Assembly (NCBI RefSeq): GCF_000518765.1
Contig: NZ_JAEF01000007.1
Location: forward strand, 54,295-118,294
Source of the DNA: Ruminococcus flavefaciens ATCC 19208
Lineage (GTDB): Bacteria; Bacillota; Clostridia; Oscillospirales; Ruminococcaceae
Direction: 5' to 3'
DNA: 64,000 nt
Positions 9,999 to 17,144 of the stretch are shown piece after piece. A program made the translations under genes and the position numbers. The stretch's first letter is position 1; each line of letters opens with the position of its first letter. Below the pieces are notes generated by a model that worked only from the letters and a program-made list of their open reading frames with translations, did not search any database and had not been told where the DNA came from.

Positions 9999-10217
9999 TC
10001 AGCCAATTTTTCCGACACCGACAACGCAATCATCACAGGATTTAAGCCAGCCAAACACTATACATCCCAGTATCAGCAAAAGTATACCGCCAATTATCAG
10101 CTCTATAACGAGCTTTGCAGCGATCTCTCCTCCTGTTTTGCCTTTAACTTTCTCATTAAGCACAAAACTGACCACTGATGCTATACAAATAATCCCAACC
10201 GCTATTATATACAACAT
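9999..10217 (-). CDS. Small two-helix membrane protein, array member 2
   Basis: The 72-residue protein starts at the ATG 10215-10217, chosen because AAGGAG lies ten bases upstream and a longer frame would overlap the preceding gene. Helix 1 is at about 2-19, the loop is EKVKGKTGG, helix 2 is at about 31-54, and the tail KSCDDCVVGVGKIG contains two Cys. The tail end (GVGKIG) resembles the GVGRIG tail of array member 3. Function unknown. Confidence 0.72.
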   Translation of the reverse strand: MLYIIAVGIICIASVVSFVLNEKVKGKTGGEIAAKLVIELIIGGILLLILGCIVFGWLKSCDDCVVGVGKIG

Positions 10218-10231
10218 AATTTTTCTCCTTA

Positions 10232-10447
10232 TCAACAACAAGTTCTCAAAACCGAGCCATGCGCAATACACTTTATCCACAGGTAAATTATACTAACACA
10301 AATTATCAGCGAAACAGCGAATATGACCTTTCCTTTGATCTTTCTCTTCGGCTCGTCAGAATACCATCCCCAGTCTATGCCCAATATGAGCATTATCATT
10401 CCACCTAAAAAGATCATTACCGTAAACATATCAATAATACTTTCCAT
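10232..10447 (-). CDS. Small two-helix membrane protein, array member 1
   Basis: The 71-residue protein is the first gene of the array. It has helix 1 at about 7-27, a basic loop SDEPKRKIKGK, helix 2 at about 43-60, and a tail CIAHGSVLRTCC with a terminal Cys pair. The ATG has GAAAGGAAAAG upstream. The upstream region to 10570 is shared with the divergent phosphopantetheinyl transferase gene and contains an inverted repeat GTCACT / AGTGAC (10538-10554) and the palindrome GCTCATATGAGC near 10473. Confidence 0.72.
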   Translation of the reverse strand: MESIIDMFTVMIFLGGMIMLILGIDWGWYSDEPKRKIKGKVIFAVSLIICVSIIYLWIKCIAHGSVLRTCC

Positions 10448-10570
10448 ATCTTTTCCTTTCTCACCTTAAACCATGCTCATATGAGCTCCCTGTGTGATAA
10501 TAATATCATTTCGTCAATAATTCCACAAGATATCTTTTGTCACTATTTCAGTGACATTTGTCATTATCTA

Positions 10571-10600
10571 TTGCAAAGGCACTTCGAAACATGATATAAT
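10571..10600 (+). promoter_or_regulatory. Promoter of the phosphopantetheinyl transferase gene
   Basis: TTGCAA (10571-10576), an 18-base spacer and a perfect TATAAT (10595-10600). Transcription should begin near 10607, only a few bases before the first usable ATG codons, so the message has almost no leader. Confidence 0.7.
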
Positions 10601-10610
10601 GATAACGGTG

Positions 10611-11153
10611 ATGATTATGCTTATGATATCTTTAACGAATACCGATAAAAAACAGCTCCACAGCTATGTTCACAAAATGCTGAGAGAAGCCATGAAGCTC
10701 AGGAACATAAACTATACCGAAGATACACCTGTAACAAAAAACAAAATGGGAAAGCCCTCCCTCACAGAGCGCCCCGACATTCATTACAATCTTTCCCACG
10801 CAGAGGGTATTGCAGCCTGTATCATATCCGACTATGAGTGCGGGATAGACTGCGAAAAGGTCAGGGACTTCCGTCCCAACGTCATAAAGCGTGTTTTTTC
10901 GGATAATGAGAAGAAAATGTTTGATAATACTCCCGAAAACGAAAAGAACCTGCTTTTCTTCAAGCTCTGGACTCTCAAGGAAGCCTATGTTAAGGCTGTC
11001 GGTATTGGTATATCCTACCCTATGGATACTGTTGAATTCAGCTTTTCAGGAACTGAGATAGTCTCAAATATTGAAAACTGCCGTTTCAGACAATATATCA
11101 TCGGCGAAAACCGATTTGTAGTATCCGTATGCGAAATAATAAAACAAAATTAA
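10611..11153 (+). CDS. 4'-phosphopantetheinyl transferase, Sfp type
   Basis: The protein has about 180 residues. It transfers phosphopantetheine from CoA to a carrier protein serine. Motifs are NLSHAEG, GIDCEKV (magnesium Asp) and the second magnesium motif FKLWTLKEAYVKAVG, which together are characteristic of Sfp/AcpT. Several ATG codons are possible (10611, 10617, 10623). The promoter TATAAT ends at 10600, which excludes earlier starts. No obvious ribosome site is present, so the exact start is uncertain. No PKS or NRPS genes are in the window; it may serve fatty-acid or secondary-metabolite carriers elsewhere. Confidence 0.85.
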   Translation: MIMLMISLTNTDKKQLHSYVHKMLREAMKLRNINYTEDTPVTKNKMGKPSLTERPDIHYNLSHAEGIAACIISDYECGIDCEKVRDFRPNVIKRVFSDNEKKMFDNTPENEKNLLFFKLWTLKEAYVKAVGIGISYPMDTVEFSFSGTEIVSNIENCRFRQYIIGENRFVVSVCEIIKQN

Positions 11154-11278
11154 TGTCGAACCCTGTATTTTTGACAGGATTTCTGTGGAAAATGTTGCTT
11201 TCAAACTGTCTCAGATGTGCAAAATCCATAAAATAAAGAGTGAAATTCGGTCAAATCGGGAAAAATTCTCTTATCCCC

Positions 11279-11307
11279 TTGCATCGCCGCTGATTTTAGG
11301 TTATAAT
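11279..11307 (+). promoter_or_regulatory. Promoter of ireB
   Basis: TTGCAT (11279-11284), a 17-base spacer, then TATAAT (11302-11307), about 70 bases before the ireB start. Confidence 0.7.
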
Positions 11308-11377
11308 AATTATAAGCTTCTTGTTTGATCCATTCGCGTTTCACCAGAAGTATTCCACAAATCGGGAGGCTGATATT

Positions 11378-11623
11378 ATGTTCGATAAAACCATGACATT
11401 CTCAGTTAATGAGGACAGGGAAGCAGAGCTGAAAAAAAATCTCACTATAATTTATGATGCTCTCACACAAAAGGGATATAACCCTGTCAATCAGATCGTA
11501 GGCTATATCCTCTCAGAGGATCCTACATATATCACAACATACAACAATGCAAGAAGCCTTATCCGTCACATCGACCGTGACGAGCTTTTACAGGTACTTG
11601 TAAGATCATATTTAAATGCATGA
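11378..11623 (+). CDS. ireB: IreB family regulatory phosphoprotein (UPF0297)
   Basis: The 81-residue protein is highly conserved: TMTFSVNED at the start, then [19 protein letters not shown] and [16 protein letters not shown]. IreB in Enterococcus is phosphorylated by the PASTA kinase IreK at N-terminal threonines and restrains cephalosporin resistance; Thr residues are present at that position here. The ATG at 11378 follows GGGAGG; an upstream in-frame extension lacks a ribosome site. In many Firmicutes ireB lies with ruvX; here it stands alone with its own promoter and terminator hairpins. Confidence 0.93.
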   Translation: MFDKTMTFSVNEDREAELKKNLTIIYDALTQKGYNPVNQIVGYILSEDPTYITTYNNARSLIRHIDRDELLQVLVRSYLNA

Positions 11624-11644
11624 TTTCAAGTGCATAAATTAGTT

Positions 11645-11770
11645 CAGGGACGACCATAGGTCGTCCCTGTCGTTTTATATGTACAAAACAGCGTATAGAA
11701 CGCTGTCCTCGGCGGACGGATAAAATCCGCCCCTGCATGACAAAAAGGCGGATCACTGATCCGCCTTTTT
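11645..11770. repeat. Cluster of four hairpins including a bidirectional terminator
   Basis: Inverted repeats lie at 11645-11669 (CAGGGACGACC stem, then TCGTTTT), 11689-11695/11699-11706, 11711-11716/11726-11731 and 11742-11770 (AAAAAGGCGGATC stem). The last has A-runs and T-runs on both sides and ends both ireB and the convergent lysozyme gene. The middle two have no terminator features and recall the array at 667-837. Confidence 0.78.
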
Positions 11771-12741
11771 TATTCTGATTTATCTTCTTTTTTATCGCCA
11801 TAAGGTGAAAAACATATGTTAAGGTCAACTTTTCCTTCGATACCGGGGATATTTCCCGAATCCGAATACTGCCATATCTTGTAGTCATAGTAGTACGACG
11901 GCTTTTCACCGTATTCAGCCAGCCAGAAATCATAGTCCTTGACTCTCGGCAGATCGAGCTTGCGCATAGCTGTTGCCTTGTTCTGATATACCATAGGAGT
12001 ATATCCCGAATCCTTTATTCTTTCACAGAACGAAACGCAGCAGTCTGCAAGAGCTTCTACGCTTACAGCATCTGTACGGGCAGCATCTCCAGAAACAAGC
12101 TCCCAGTCATATACTACAGGGTATGTGATATCATAGCCTGCAAGAGCATCTATGACCGCATCAGCCTCGTCAACAGCTTCTTCTGCCGTAGTTGCCTGCG
12201 AATAGAAATATGCTCCCACCTTTATACCCTGTGCAAGAGCTCCCTCGATATTGTTTCTGAACTGTTCATCATATGTAACGACTCCACCGCCGTAAGTACG
12301 GTAACCAACACGTATAACAGCAAATTCGATACCTGCCTGCTTTACCTGCTCCCAGTCGATCTCCCCCTGAAATTCCGAAACATCTATACCGTTTTCAGAG
12401 GTTACCTCGCCGTTGTCCGTATAATAAGCATAGCCGTTCCTCATAGTAATGTTATTTACATTGACGGTACTTGCAGGAACATCTGCATAAACAGGCACGA
12501 ATACTTCACCGTATGAACCGTCATACATGAGTATCTTCTTGCCGTCAAGCTGGTAAAAAGTCTCTTCTTTCTCTATTACCGCTCTTCTGCGCACATCTGT
12601 TCCTTTAGAATTTGCAGGAACCGCATCGTCCTTGCCGCGTATGAACGCTATCCATATCAGCAAAACCGTAAGTATCAAAATTATAACAGCTTCAAGTATA
12701 GCGATACTTTTGAAGCGTATCCTTCTTCTGGGTTCTGACAT
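11770..12741 (-). CDS. Membrane-anchored GH25 lysozyme (N-acetylmuramidase)
   Basis: The 323-residue protein has a basic N-terminus, one membrane helix (about residues 15-38, IAILEAVIILILTVLL) and an outside domain. The GH25 catalytic domain runs from GIDVSEFQGEIDW (about 118) to the end; the catalytic acids are the Asp of GIDVSEFQG and the DWE of VVYDWE. GH25 cleaves the MurNAc-GlcNAc bond of peptidoglycan. The ATG at 12739-12741 was chosen because GGAGG lies seven bases upstream; an ATG four codons earlier would overlap that site. Without a cleavable signal or binding repeats it probably acts in own wall turnover. Confidence 0.9.
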   Translation of the reverse strand: MSEPRRRIRFKSIAILEAVIILILTVLLIWIAFIRGKDDAVPANSKGTDVRRRAVIEKEETFYQLDGKKILMYDGSYGEVFVPVYADVPASTVNVNNITMRNGYAYYTDNGEVTSENGIDVSEFQGEIDWEQVKQAGIEFAVIRVGYRTYGGGVVTYDEQFRNNIEGALAQGIKVGAYFYSQATTAEEAVDEADAVIDALAGYDITYPVVYDWELVSGDAARTDAVSVEALADCCVSFCERIKDSGYTPMVYQNKATAMRKLDLPRVKDYDFWLAEYGEKPSYYYDYKIWQYSDSGNIPGIEGKVDLNICFSPYGDKKEDKSE

Positions 12742-12882
12742 TGTTTCCTCCATTTTTATGTTCTTTTTGTCTTTATGTATATAATATCACATTTTTCGCT
12801 ATTTGTAAACATTATTTTTTGCTGTAAAAAATAACAGTTTCGTCATATAACGTTTTTTCACAAAGTTTTCAGCATATTCATG

Positions 12883-12911
12883 TTGACAAATCCGATTTTA
12901 TAGTATAAAAT
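12883..12911 (+). promoter_or_regulatory. Promoter of the TSCPD gene
   Basis: TTGACA (12883-12888), a 17-base spacer and TAAAAT (12906-12911). Confidence 0.6.
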
Positions 12912-12954
12912 CAAAACAGTTAAAAATACTTTCCATGTCAATAAGGAGGATATT

Positions 12955-13215
12955 ATGGATTACACTTATAAGACAAATATGGTATGTTCACAGGAAATAA
13001 GCTTTCATATCGAAGGCAACGTTATAACAAATATTTCCTTCGTCGGAGGCTGCAACGGAAACCTCAAGGCTATCTCAAAAATACTCGATGGCTGGACCGT
13101 TGAACAGATAGAGGCTAAGGTAAAAGGCAACACCTGCGGCAGAAGACCTACTTCCTGTGCAGATCAGCTTTGCATTGCAGTCCGCGAGGCATATGAAAAG
13201 CTGAAAAATCAGTAA
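12955..13215 (+). CDS. TSCPD domain protein (TIGR03905 family)
   Basis: The 86-residue protein follows AAGGAGGA. It has the family pattern of conserved cysteines: CSQEISF, GGCNGNLKAI, GNTCGRRPTSCADQLC. TSCPD domains also occur at the C-terminus of some ribonucleotide reductases, where the cysteines may bind metal. The stand-alone family is uncharacterised. Here the name-giving motif reads TSCAD. It has its own promoter and is followed by a bidirectional terminator. Confidence 0.85.
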   Translation: MDYTYKTNMVCSQEISFHIEGNVITNISFVGGCNGNLKAISKILDGWTVEQIEAKVKGNTCGRRPTSCADQLCIAVREAYEKLKNQ

Positions 13216-13295
13216 AAAATACGATAAGCTATAAGCTTCTCAGCATATGAGCTTATGATATATAATAATATCACTTAGAAAGATAAAAACGTAAC

Positions 13296-13326
13296 AACAA
13301 CGGGAGCCGAAATAGCTCCCGTTGTT
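13296..13326. terminator. Bidirectional terminator between the TSCPD gene and the amidase gene
   Basis: A 12-bp stem AACAACGGGAGC / GCTCCCGTTGTT with a seven-base loop is flanked by T-rich ends on both strands (TTTTATTTTTT on plus, TTTTTATC on minus). Confidence 0.88.
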
Positions 13327-14061
13327 TTATTTTTTGCTGTTAAGATAATCATTTATCCCCGAAAAAAGCGTAAAAGCCACCTTTGAACGGTACTCATCCG
13401 TATTCAGAAGCGCAGCCTCATCGGGATTGGACAAAAAACCGCATTCCGCCATAACTGTAGGATTATTGCTGTAATAGCAGAGGAAAAGCTCCTTTCCGCA
13501 AAGCTTTATCTCCCTTTCATTATCAGGCTGTAAAAACTCCCTGAACTTTCCTTGTATCGCACGTGCAAGTTCTTCACTGGTACTGTTGCTGCCTGAGTAA
13601 AACATCTGTGCGCCGCTGTATTTCGGGTCGGTGAACTGATTCTGATGTATTGATATACATACAGCATTATCGCTCTCGTTGAATATGGCAAGTCGGTTAT
13701 CCATATCCGAGCTTTTCTGCGCCGCTATACCCTCTACTCCTTCGTCATGTATTGAGCGGTCGGTGTCTCTTGTAACTCTGACCTCAAATCCGTTTACTTC
13801 AAGCATATCCCTCAGTTTAAGCAATATATCAAGGTTTATCCCTTTCTCGGGTACTCCGTCGGCAGATGTGCACCCGCCATCTATGCCTCCGTGACCGGCG
13901 TCGATCACTATTATGGGCGACTCATTTTCCATATCTGTAAGCGAAACAGGTATTGCGCCGTTCTCTGCTCTTTCGGCTATGCGTGATGCTCCGTAAAGTG
14001 TAAATACCGCGCAGCCGCATAAAAGCGCTCCGCTTACTATCTTTCTGTGTACTTTTCTCAT
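13327..14061 (-). CDS. N-acetylmuramoyl-L-alanine amidase, CwlD type (Amidase_3)
   Basis: The 244-residue protein has an N-terminal membrane or signal helix (about 8-28) and an Amidase_3 domain. Zinc ligands are visible in VIDAGHGG (His) and PEKGINLD (Glu), with SIHQNQF (His), and the catalytic Glu in MAECGFLSNP. The amidase removes peptides from MurNAc. Size and layout match CwlD, which together with PdaA makes muramic-delta-lactam in spore cortex; since not all ruminococci sporulate, the assignment to cortex synthesis is tentative. The ATG follows GGAGAACC. The 3' terminator is shared with the convergent gene. Confidence 0.87.
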   Translation of the reverse strand: MRKVHRKIVSGALLCGCAVFTLYGASRIAERAENGAIPVSLTDMENESPIIVIDAGHGGIDGGCTSADGVPEKGINLDILLKLRDMLEVNGFEVRVTRDTDRSIHDEGVEGIAAQKSSDMDNRLAIFNESDNAVCISIHQNQFTDPKYSGAQMFYSGSNSTSEELARAIQGKFREFLQPDNEREIKLCGKELFLCYYSNNPTVMAECGFLSNPDEAALLNTDEYRSKVAFTLFSGINDYLNSKK

Positions 14062-14073
14062 TTCAGGTTCTCC

Positions 14074-14105
14074 TTCCGCTTCTGCGATATTCAGTCACTG
14101 AATTA
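14074..14105. repeat. 32-bp intergenic repeat, copy 1
   Basis: It begins TTCCGCTTCTG and includes the palindrome ATTCAGTCACTGAAT. It matches 33504-33535 with one mismatch. Both copies lie in or near dockerin gene 3' flanks. Confidence 0.85.
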
Positions 14106-14124
14106 TATGAGAAAAAAAGATATT

Positions 14125-14172
14125 ATATGCAAAAGCTCCGACCATATGATCGGAGCTTTTTAATGTTAGTCT
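14125..14172 (-). repeat. 48-bp exact repeat containing a terminator, copy 1
   Basis: Identical over 48 bases to 34751-34798. It contains the stem AAAGCTCCGA / TCGGAGCTTT with a short loop CCATATGA. In copy 2 this is the terminator of a dockerin gene. Here it adjoins only a decayed dockerin tail. Confidence 0.92.
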
Positions 14173-14241
14173 GATGAGATGATCTTATTTAATAGATAAA
14201 GCCGGATAAGCACATTTGCGCAAACACCGTCATTCACTATG
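14166..14241 (-). pseudogene. Decayed 3' end of a dockerin gene
   Basis: On the minus strand, ending in TAA at 14166-14168, the frame reads IVNDGVCANVLIRLYLLN followed by KIISSD. The intact dockerin gene at 34792 ends TVNDALKIQLYLLNKISSLD. The relic has a four-residue insertion in the second calcium repeat and no upstream coding continuation. Together with the identical terminator it is the stump of a deleted or rearranged cellulosomal gene. Confidence 0.78.
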
Positions 14242-14251
14242 GCAATAGTTT

Positions 14252-14568
14252 TCAGATATGCTGTGCGAGATAATCATAGGTATCTATAATATAATTCTCG
14301 ATGGGATCAAGCTTCACAAGCAACATATCTCCTGACGTTTTAACACTTCTATTAGCAAAGTCAATAGCCTCAAAAAGCTTTTCCCTGTCAGAAAGATTTT
14401 CTTTAAGCACTTCCCTGCATACATCATTTTTACAGCTGATATGGTAGGACTTTCCCTGCACAAGCCGTCGCACTGATCCAATATATAGAGCAGATAATCA
14501 CTGCCGTTATATGAAAAAGCAATTACATTTTTAGTGATAACAGCCTGTTTCAGTTCACTTACATTCAT
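14252..14568 (-). pseudogene. Small conserved-looking gene interrupted by a frameshift
   Basis: The first part (start 14568, MNVSELKQAVITKNVIAFSY...YILDQ) and the second part (frame ending at 14252, RRLVQGKSYHISCKND...YDYLAQHI) lie in different frames and overlap near 14473. Joined at about 14474-14480 they give one product of about 105 residues that runs smoothly. The first part in its own frame ends in an atypical tail. The gene follows the ACT-domain gene by seven bases and would be its operon partner. The break may be a real mutation or a sequencing error. Family not recognised. Confidence 0.55.
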
Positions 14569-14575
14569 ATTCGCC

Positions 14576-14818
14576 TTATATATCGGTAATTTTTACCTGT
14601 CTGACGTTTTTTATCTTTTTCAGTCTCCTTGAAAGGGCTTCATTGTCAAGCTCCTTATCCAGATCAACATCTGCGCTGAAATGAGACACTGCCGTTATGC
14701 CGTCCGAGGATACATTGGCTGTATGAGAGATTATGTTGCCGTTTACACGGCTCAATATTTTGGAAATCTCGCCCACGAGACCTATCCTGTCAATGGAAAT
14801 AACTTCTACCTTTTTCAT
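14576..14818 (-). CDS. ACT domain protein (UPF0237-like)
   Basis: The 80-residue protein is a single ACT domain: KKVEVISIDRIGLVGEISKIL, then NIISHTANVSSDG, then RRLKKIKNVRQVKITDI. Stand-alone ACT proteins bind amino acids or regulate partners; the ligand is unknown. The ATG at 14816-14818 has GGAGGTGTGAA upstream. It is upstream of the frameshifted small gene in one transcription unit. Confidence 0.82.
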   Translation of the reverse strand: MKKVEVISIDRIGLVGEISKILSRVNGNIISHTANVSSDGITAVSHFSADVDLDKELDNEALSRRLKKIKNVRQVKITDI

Positions 14819-14979
14819 TTCACACCTCCGCAGATATACTGTATTTTTATGTTTATAATATATCATGATAAGCATATTTTGTCAATATGTTTTATATGTA
14901 TTAGCTATTGACATTTTTGATTATACGATATATATTCATACTATATACACGGATTTAATGTAAATAAGTGAGATTAATA

Positions 14980-15117
14980 ATGCTTAATCATTTTCCAAGG
15001 ACACAGCATAAATACACGGAGCGCCGTGATATCCCGGGCAGCACAGCTTTTATGCCTGCTGTGGCAGGTCTGCTTACCGCAGGTGAAGCCGTAAAAGACC
15101 TGATCATGATTACATAA
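14980..15117 (+). pseudogene. Remnant of a TcdA-like (ThiF family) enzyme, C-terminal part only
   Basis: A 45-codon frame contains RDIPGSTAFMPAVAGLL and GEAVKDL, the C-terminal signature of Firmicute tRNA threonylcarbamoyladenosine dehydratases (usual pattern PGS-x-x-F-x-P-x-x-A-G). The adenylation domain is absent and no ribosome site precedes the ATG. It is therefore a decayed fragment at the edge of the sulfur island. Confidence 0.65.
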
Positions 15118-15175
15118 TATATTATCCGCAGTAAAGCTATAAGTATTTCCTATCGCTTGCTATGACTTTTTGGGA

Positions 15176-15205
15176 TTGGACAAAAGCTGAAATACAGGTT
15201 ATAAT
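15176..15205 (+). promoter_or_regulatory. Promoter of a small transcript at 15.2 kb
   Basis: TTGGAC (15176-15181), an 18-base spacer, then TATAAT (15200-15205). It precedes a 28-codon frame with a good ribosome site and a terminator at 15376. Confidence 0.65.
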
Positions 15206-15238
15206 ATATACATACCCAACAGGAAAGGAGCTGTACAA

Positions 15239-15325
15239 ATGGTAACGAATAAGTATCCCATACACCACATTTTCCGCTCAGTACTCATTTGTACAGAGCG
15301 AATGTGGAAAGCAGGACGATGTTGA
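15239..15325 (+). CDS. Possible small peptide or leader (28 codons)
   Basis: ATG at 15239 follows AGGAAAGGAG at a good distance. The peptide begins MVTNKYPIHHIFRSVLIC and ends with Cys. Within it lies an inverted repeat CCACATT...CGCTC / GAGCG-AATGTGG. It has a promoter upstream and a strong terminator 50 bases downstream, then the rrf2 gene with its own promoter. It may be a peptide gene, a leader for rrf2, or a small RNA; there is no family match. Confidence 0.45.
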   Translation: MVTNKYPIHHIFRSVLICTERMWKAGRC

Positions 15326-15375
15326 ACGTCTGACTGACTAATAAATACTCCTAAGAATTATTATACCATTAAAAA

Positions 15376-15406
15376 TCCGCCCGAACTTCCATTAGGTTCG
15401 GGCGGA
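15376..15406 (+). terminator. Strong hairpin after the small transcript
   Basis: An 11-bp stem TCCGCCCGAAC / GTTCGGGCGGA is followed by GCTTTGCTT. The T-run is interrupted, so termination may be partial, allowing read-through into rrf2. Confidence 0.7.
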
Positions 15407-15451
15407 GCTTTGCTTATAGCTCTTTATAAACAAAAATTATAGCGGAAATAC

Positions 15452-15499
15452 TTGCAAAAGTCATTTATTTATGTTATACTTAGTATATAGATAGGAATT
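15452..15499 (+). promoter_or_regulatory. rrf2 promoter with a CymR-like operator
   Basis: TTGCAA (15452-15457), a 17-base spacer and TATACT (15475-15480). Nine bases further is AGATAGGAATT (15489-15499), the same 11 bases found at the same place in the cysK promoter. Its position at the transcription start suggests autorepression by the Rrf2 protein. Confidence 0.75.
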
Positions 15500-15523
15500 G
15501 TAAACATAAAGGAGCGGATCAAA

Positions 15524-15970
15524 ATGAGAGTATCATCAAAGGTCGAATGCGGTATTATTGCACTTGTAGATATAGCCGTAAATTCCAAAAACAATAATAT
15601 AGTCAAACTGAACGCGGTGTCCAAGAGGAATAATATCTCGGCTAAATATCTTGAACAGATCATACCGCTTCTGAAACACGCAGAATTTCTGAAAAGCGTC
15701 AAGGGCTCAGGCGGCGGATATGTTCTTGCCCGTGACCCTGCTGATATAACTATCAACGAGATAGTAAACGCCCTTGACAGCAGTATCCTTGCGCCCTCGG
15801 AATTCAACGATCAGCTTGAACAAACAGCTATCGAGACAATATCCGAGTGCTTGTGGAAGCCTGTCAATGATTTTCTTCAGAAGTTCTCACAAAACCTGAC
15901 ATTGAAGGAGCTTGCAGACAGATTCACCGAGAAGCAGACAGCATCACTCGAACCTATGTATTATATATGA
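15524..15970 (+). CDS. Rrf2 family transcription regulator (CymR-like cysteine regulator)
   Basis: The 148-residue protein has an N-terminal winged helix (MRVSSKVECGIIALVDIA...ISAKYLEQIIPLLKHA) and the family signature GSGGGYVLARDP. The three clustered cysteines of the Fe-S members (IscR, NsrR) are missing, as in CymR, which senses cysteine through O-acetylserine and the CysK protein. The neighbour cysK, the shared operator and the sulfur gene island all support a cysteine regulator. The start follows AAAGGAGCGGATCAAA. A terminator follows. Confidence 0.87.
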   Translation: MRVSSKVECGIIALVDIAVNSKNNNIVKLNAVSKRNNISAKYLEQIIPLLKHAEFLKSVKGSGGGYVLARDPADITINEIVNALDSSILAPSEFNDQLEQTAIETISECLWKPVNDFLQKFSQNLTLKELADRFTEKQTASLEPMYYI

Positions 15971-15977
15971 GCTTATT

Positions 15978-16015
15978 TGTCCCGAAGAAGTATTTAGCTT
16001 CCTCGGGACATTTTT
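15978..16015 (+). terminator. Terminator of rrf2
   Basis: TGTCCCGA / TCGGGACA stem (15978-15985 with 16003-16010), then TTTTT. Confidence 0.8.
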
Positions 16016-16033
16016 ATGCCTGCGTAAAAAATA

Positions 16034-16057
16034 AGCTCAGACCTGTGAGCCTGAGCT
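16034..16057 (-). terminator. Terminator of cysK
   Basis: AGCTCAG / CTGAGCT stem (16034-16040 with 16051-16057); on the minus strand it is followed by TATTTTTTAC, about ten bases after the cysK stop. Confidence 0.8.
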
Positions 16058-16068
16058 GTTCTTTATTA

Positions 16069-17001
16069 TCAGTCGCTGAAAAGTGGTGTGGAGTAGTATC
16101 TGTCGCCGCTGTCGGGAAGAAGAGCAACTATTGTCTTGCCCTTGTTCTCCGGTCTCTTTGCAAGCTCTAAAGCTGCATAGTAAGCAGCGCCTGCTGAGAT
16201 ACCAACGAGTATGCCCTCCTGTTTTGCGATGAGCTTTGAGGTCTCGAATGAAGCCTCGTTTGAGACTGCGATTACCTCGTCATATACATCGGTATTGAGA
16301 GTCTTTGGAACGAAGCCTGCGCCGATACCCTGAATCTTGTGAGGACCTGCCGTACCCTTTGAAAGCACAGGAGAATCCTCAGGCTCAATTGCAACTACCT
16401 TAACGTTTGGATTCTGCGATTTGAGGTATTCGCCTGTACCTGTTACTGTACCGCCCGTACCTACGCCTGCAACGAAGATATCTACCTTTCCGTCAGTATC
16501 CTTCCATATCTCCGGACCTGTTGTAAGTCTGTGTATCTCAGGGTTTGCAGGGTTCTCGAACTGCTCGGGAACGAAGCTGTCGGGAGTTTCCTTTGCAAGC
16601 TCCTCAGCCTTTGCAATAGCGCCCTTCATGCCCTTTGAGCCTTCTGTGAGAACTATTTCGGCACCGTAAGCCTTGAGGATATTTCTTCTCTCAACGCTCA
16701 TGGTCTCGGGCATTGTAAGGATTATCCTATAGCCCTTTGCAGCTGCGATAGATGCAAGACCGATACCTGTGTTGCCCGATGTGGGCTCGATGATAGTTGA
16801 ACCCTTTTTAAGAACGCCCTTTTTCTCGGCGTCCTCGATCATAGCAAGAGCAATTCTGTCCTTGACGCTTCCTGCGGGATTGAAGTATTCAAGCTTTGCA
16901 AGTACAGTTGCATTAACCCCCTGTGACTTTTCAATGTTTGTGAACTCAACAAGTGGAGTATTACCTATAAGACCTGTTGCACCTTTATAAATTTTTGACA
17001 T
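16069..17001 (-). CDS. cysK: Cysteine synthase A (O-acetylserine sulfhydrylase)
   Basis: The 310-residue PLP enzyme makes cysteine from O-acetylserine and sulfide. The PLP lysine lies in NPAGSVKDR (about residue 44) and the substrate loop is TSGNTG (about 71-76). PGSGDR-like [12 protein letters not shown] at the C-terminus closes the fold. The start ATG follows GAAGGAGG. It is transcribed from its own promoter carrying the Rrf2/CymR-like site. In Gram-positives CysK also complexes with CymR and CysE; cysE is 9 kb away in the same island. Confidence 0.96.
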   Translation of the reverse strand: MSKIYKGATGLIGNTPLVEFTNIEKSQGVNATVLAKLEYFNPAGSVKDRIALAMIEDAEKKGVLKKGSTIIEPTSGNTGIGLASIAAAKGYRIILTMPETMSVERRNILKAYGAEIVLTEGSKGMKGAIAKAEELAKETPDSFVPEQFENPANPEIHRLTTGPEIWKDTDGKVDIFVAGVGTGGTVTGTGEYLKSQNPNVKVVAIEPEDSPVLSKGTAGPHKIQGIGAGFVPKTLNTDVYDEVIAVSNEASFETSKLIAKQEGILVGISAGAAYYAALELAKRPENKGKTIVALLPDSGDRYYSTPLFSD

Positions 17002-17031
17002 ATTAATTTCCTCCTTCTGATAGTAAACTAT

Positions 17032-17080
17032 AATTCCTATCTGTTAAGTATATTATATACCCTGACGCAGAAAAATGCAA
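17032..17080 (-). promoter_or_regulatory. cysK promoter with a CymR-like operator
   Basis: On the minus strand: TTGCAT (17075-17080), a 17-base spacer, TATAAT (17052-17057), then AGATAGGAATT (17032-17042) nine bases downstream. Layout and 11-base site match the rrf2 promoter. Confidence 0.78.
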
Positions 17081-17144
17081 TATCTTTTTTAATCGTATTT
17101 ATTTATTCTGAGCTATAGATTGAAACTATAGCCTAAATACATAA

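Noticed and set aside
8458..10447. Bacteriocin or toxin-antitoxin cluster
   Set aside because: No leader peptides, modification, export or immunity genes adjoin, and each protein has two helices rather than one; function left open.
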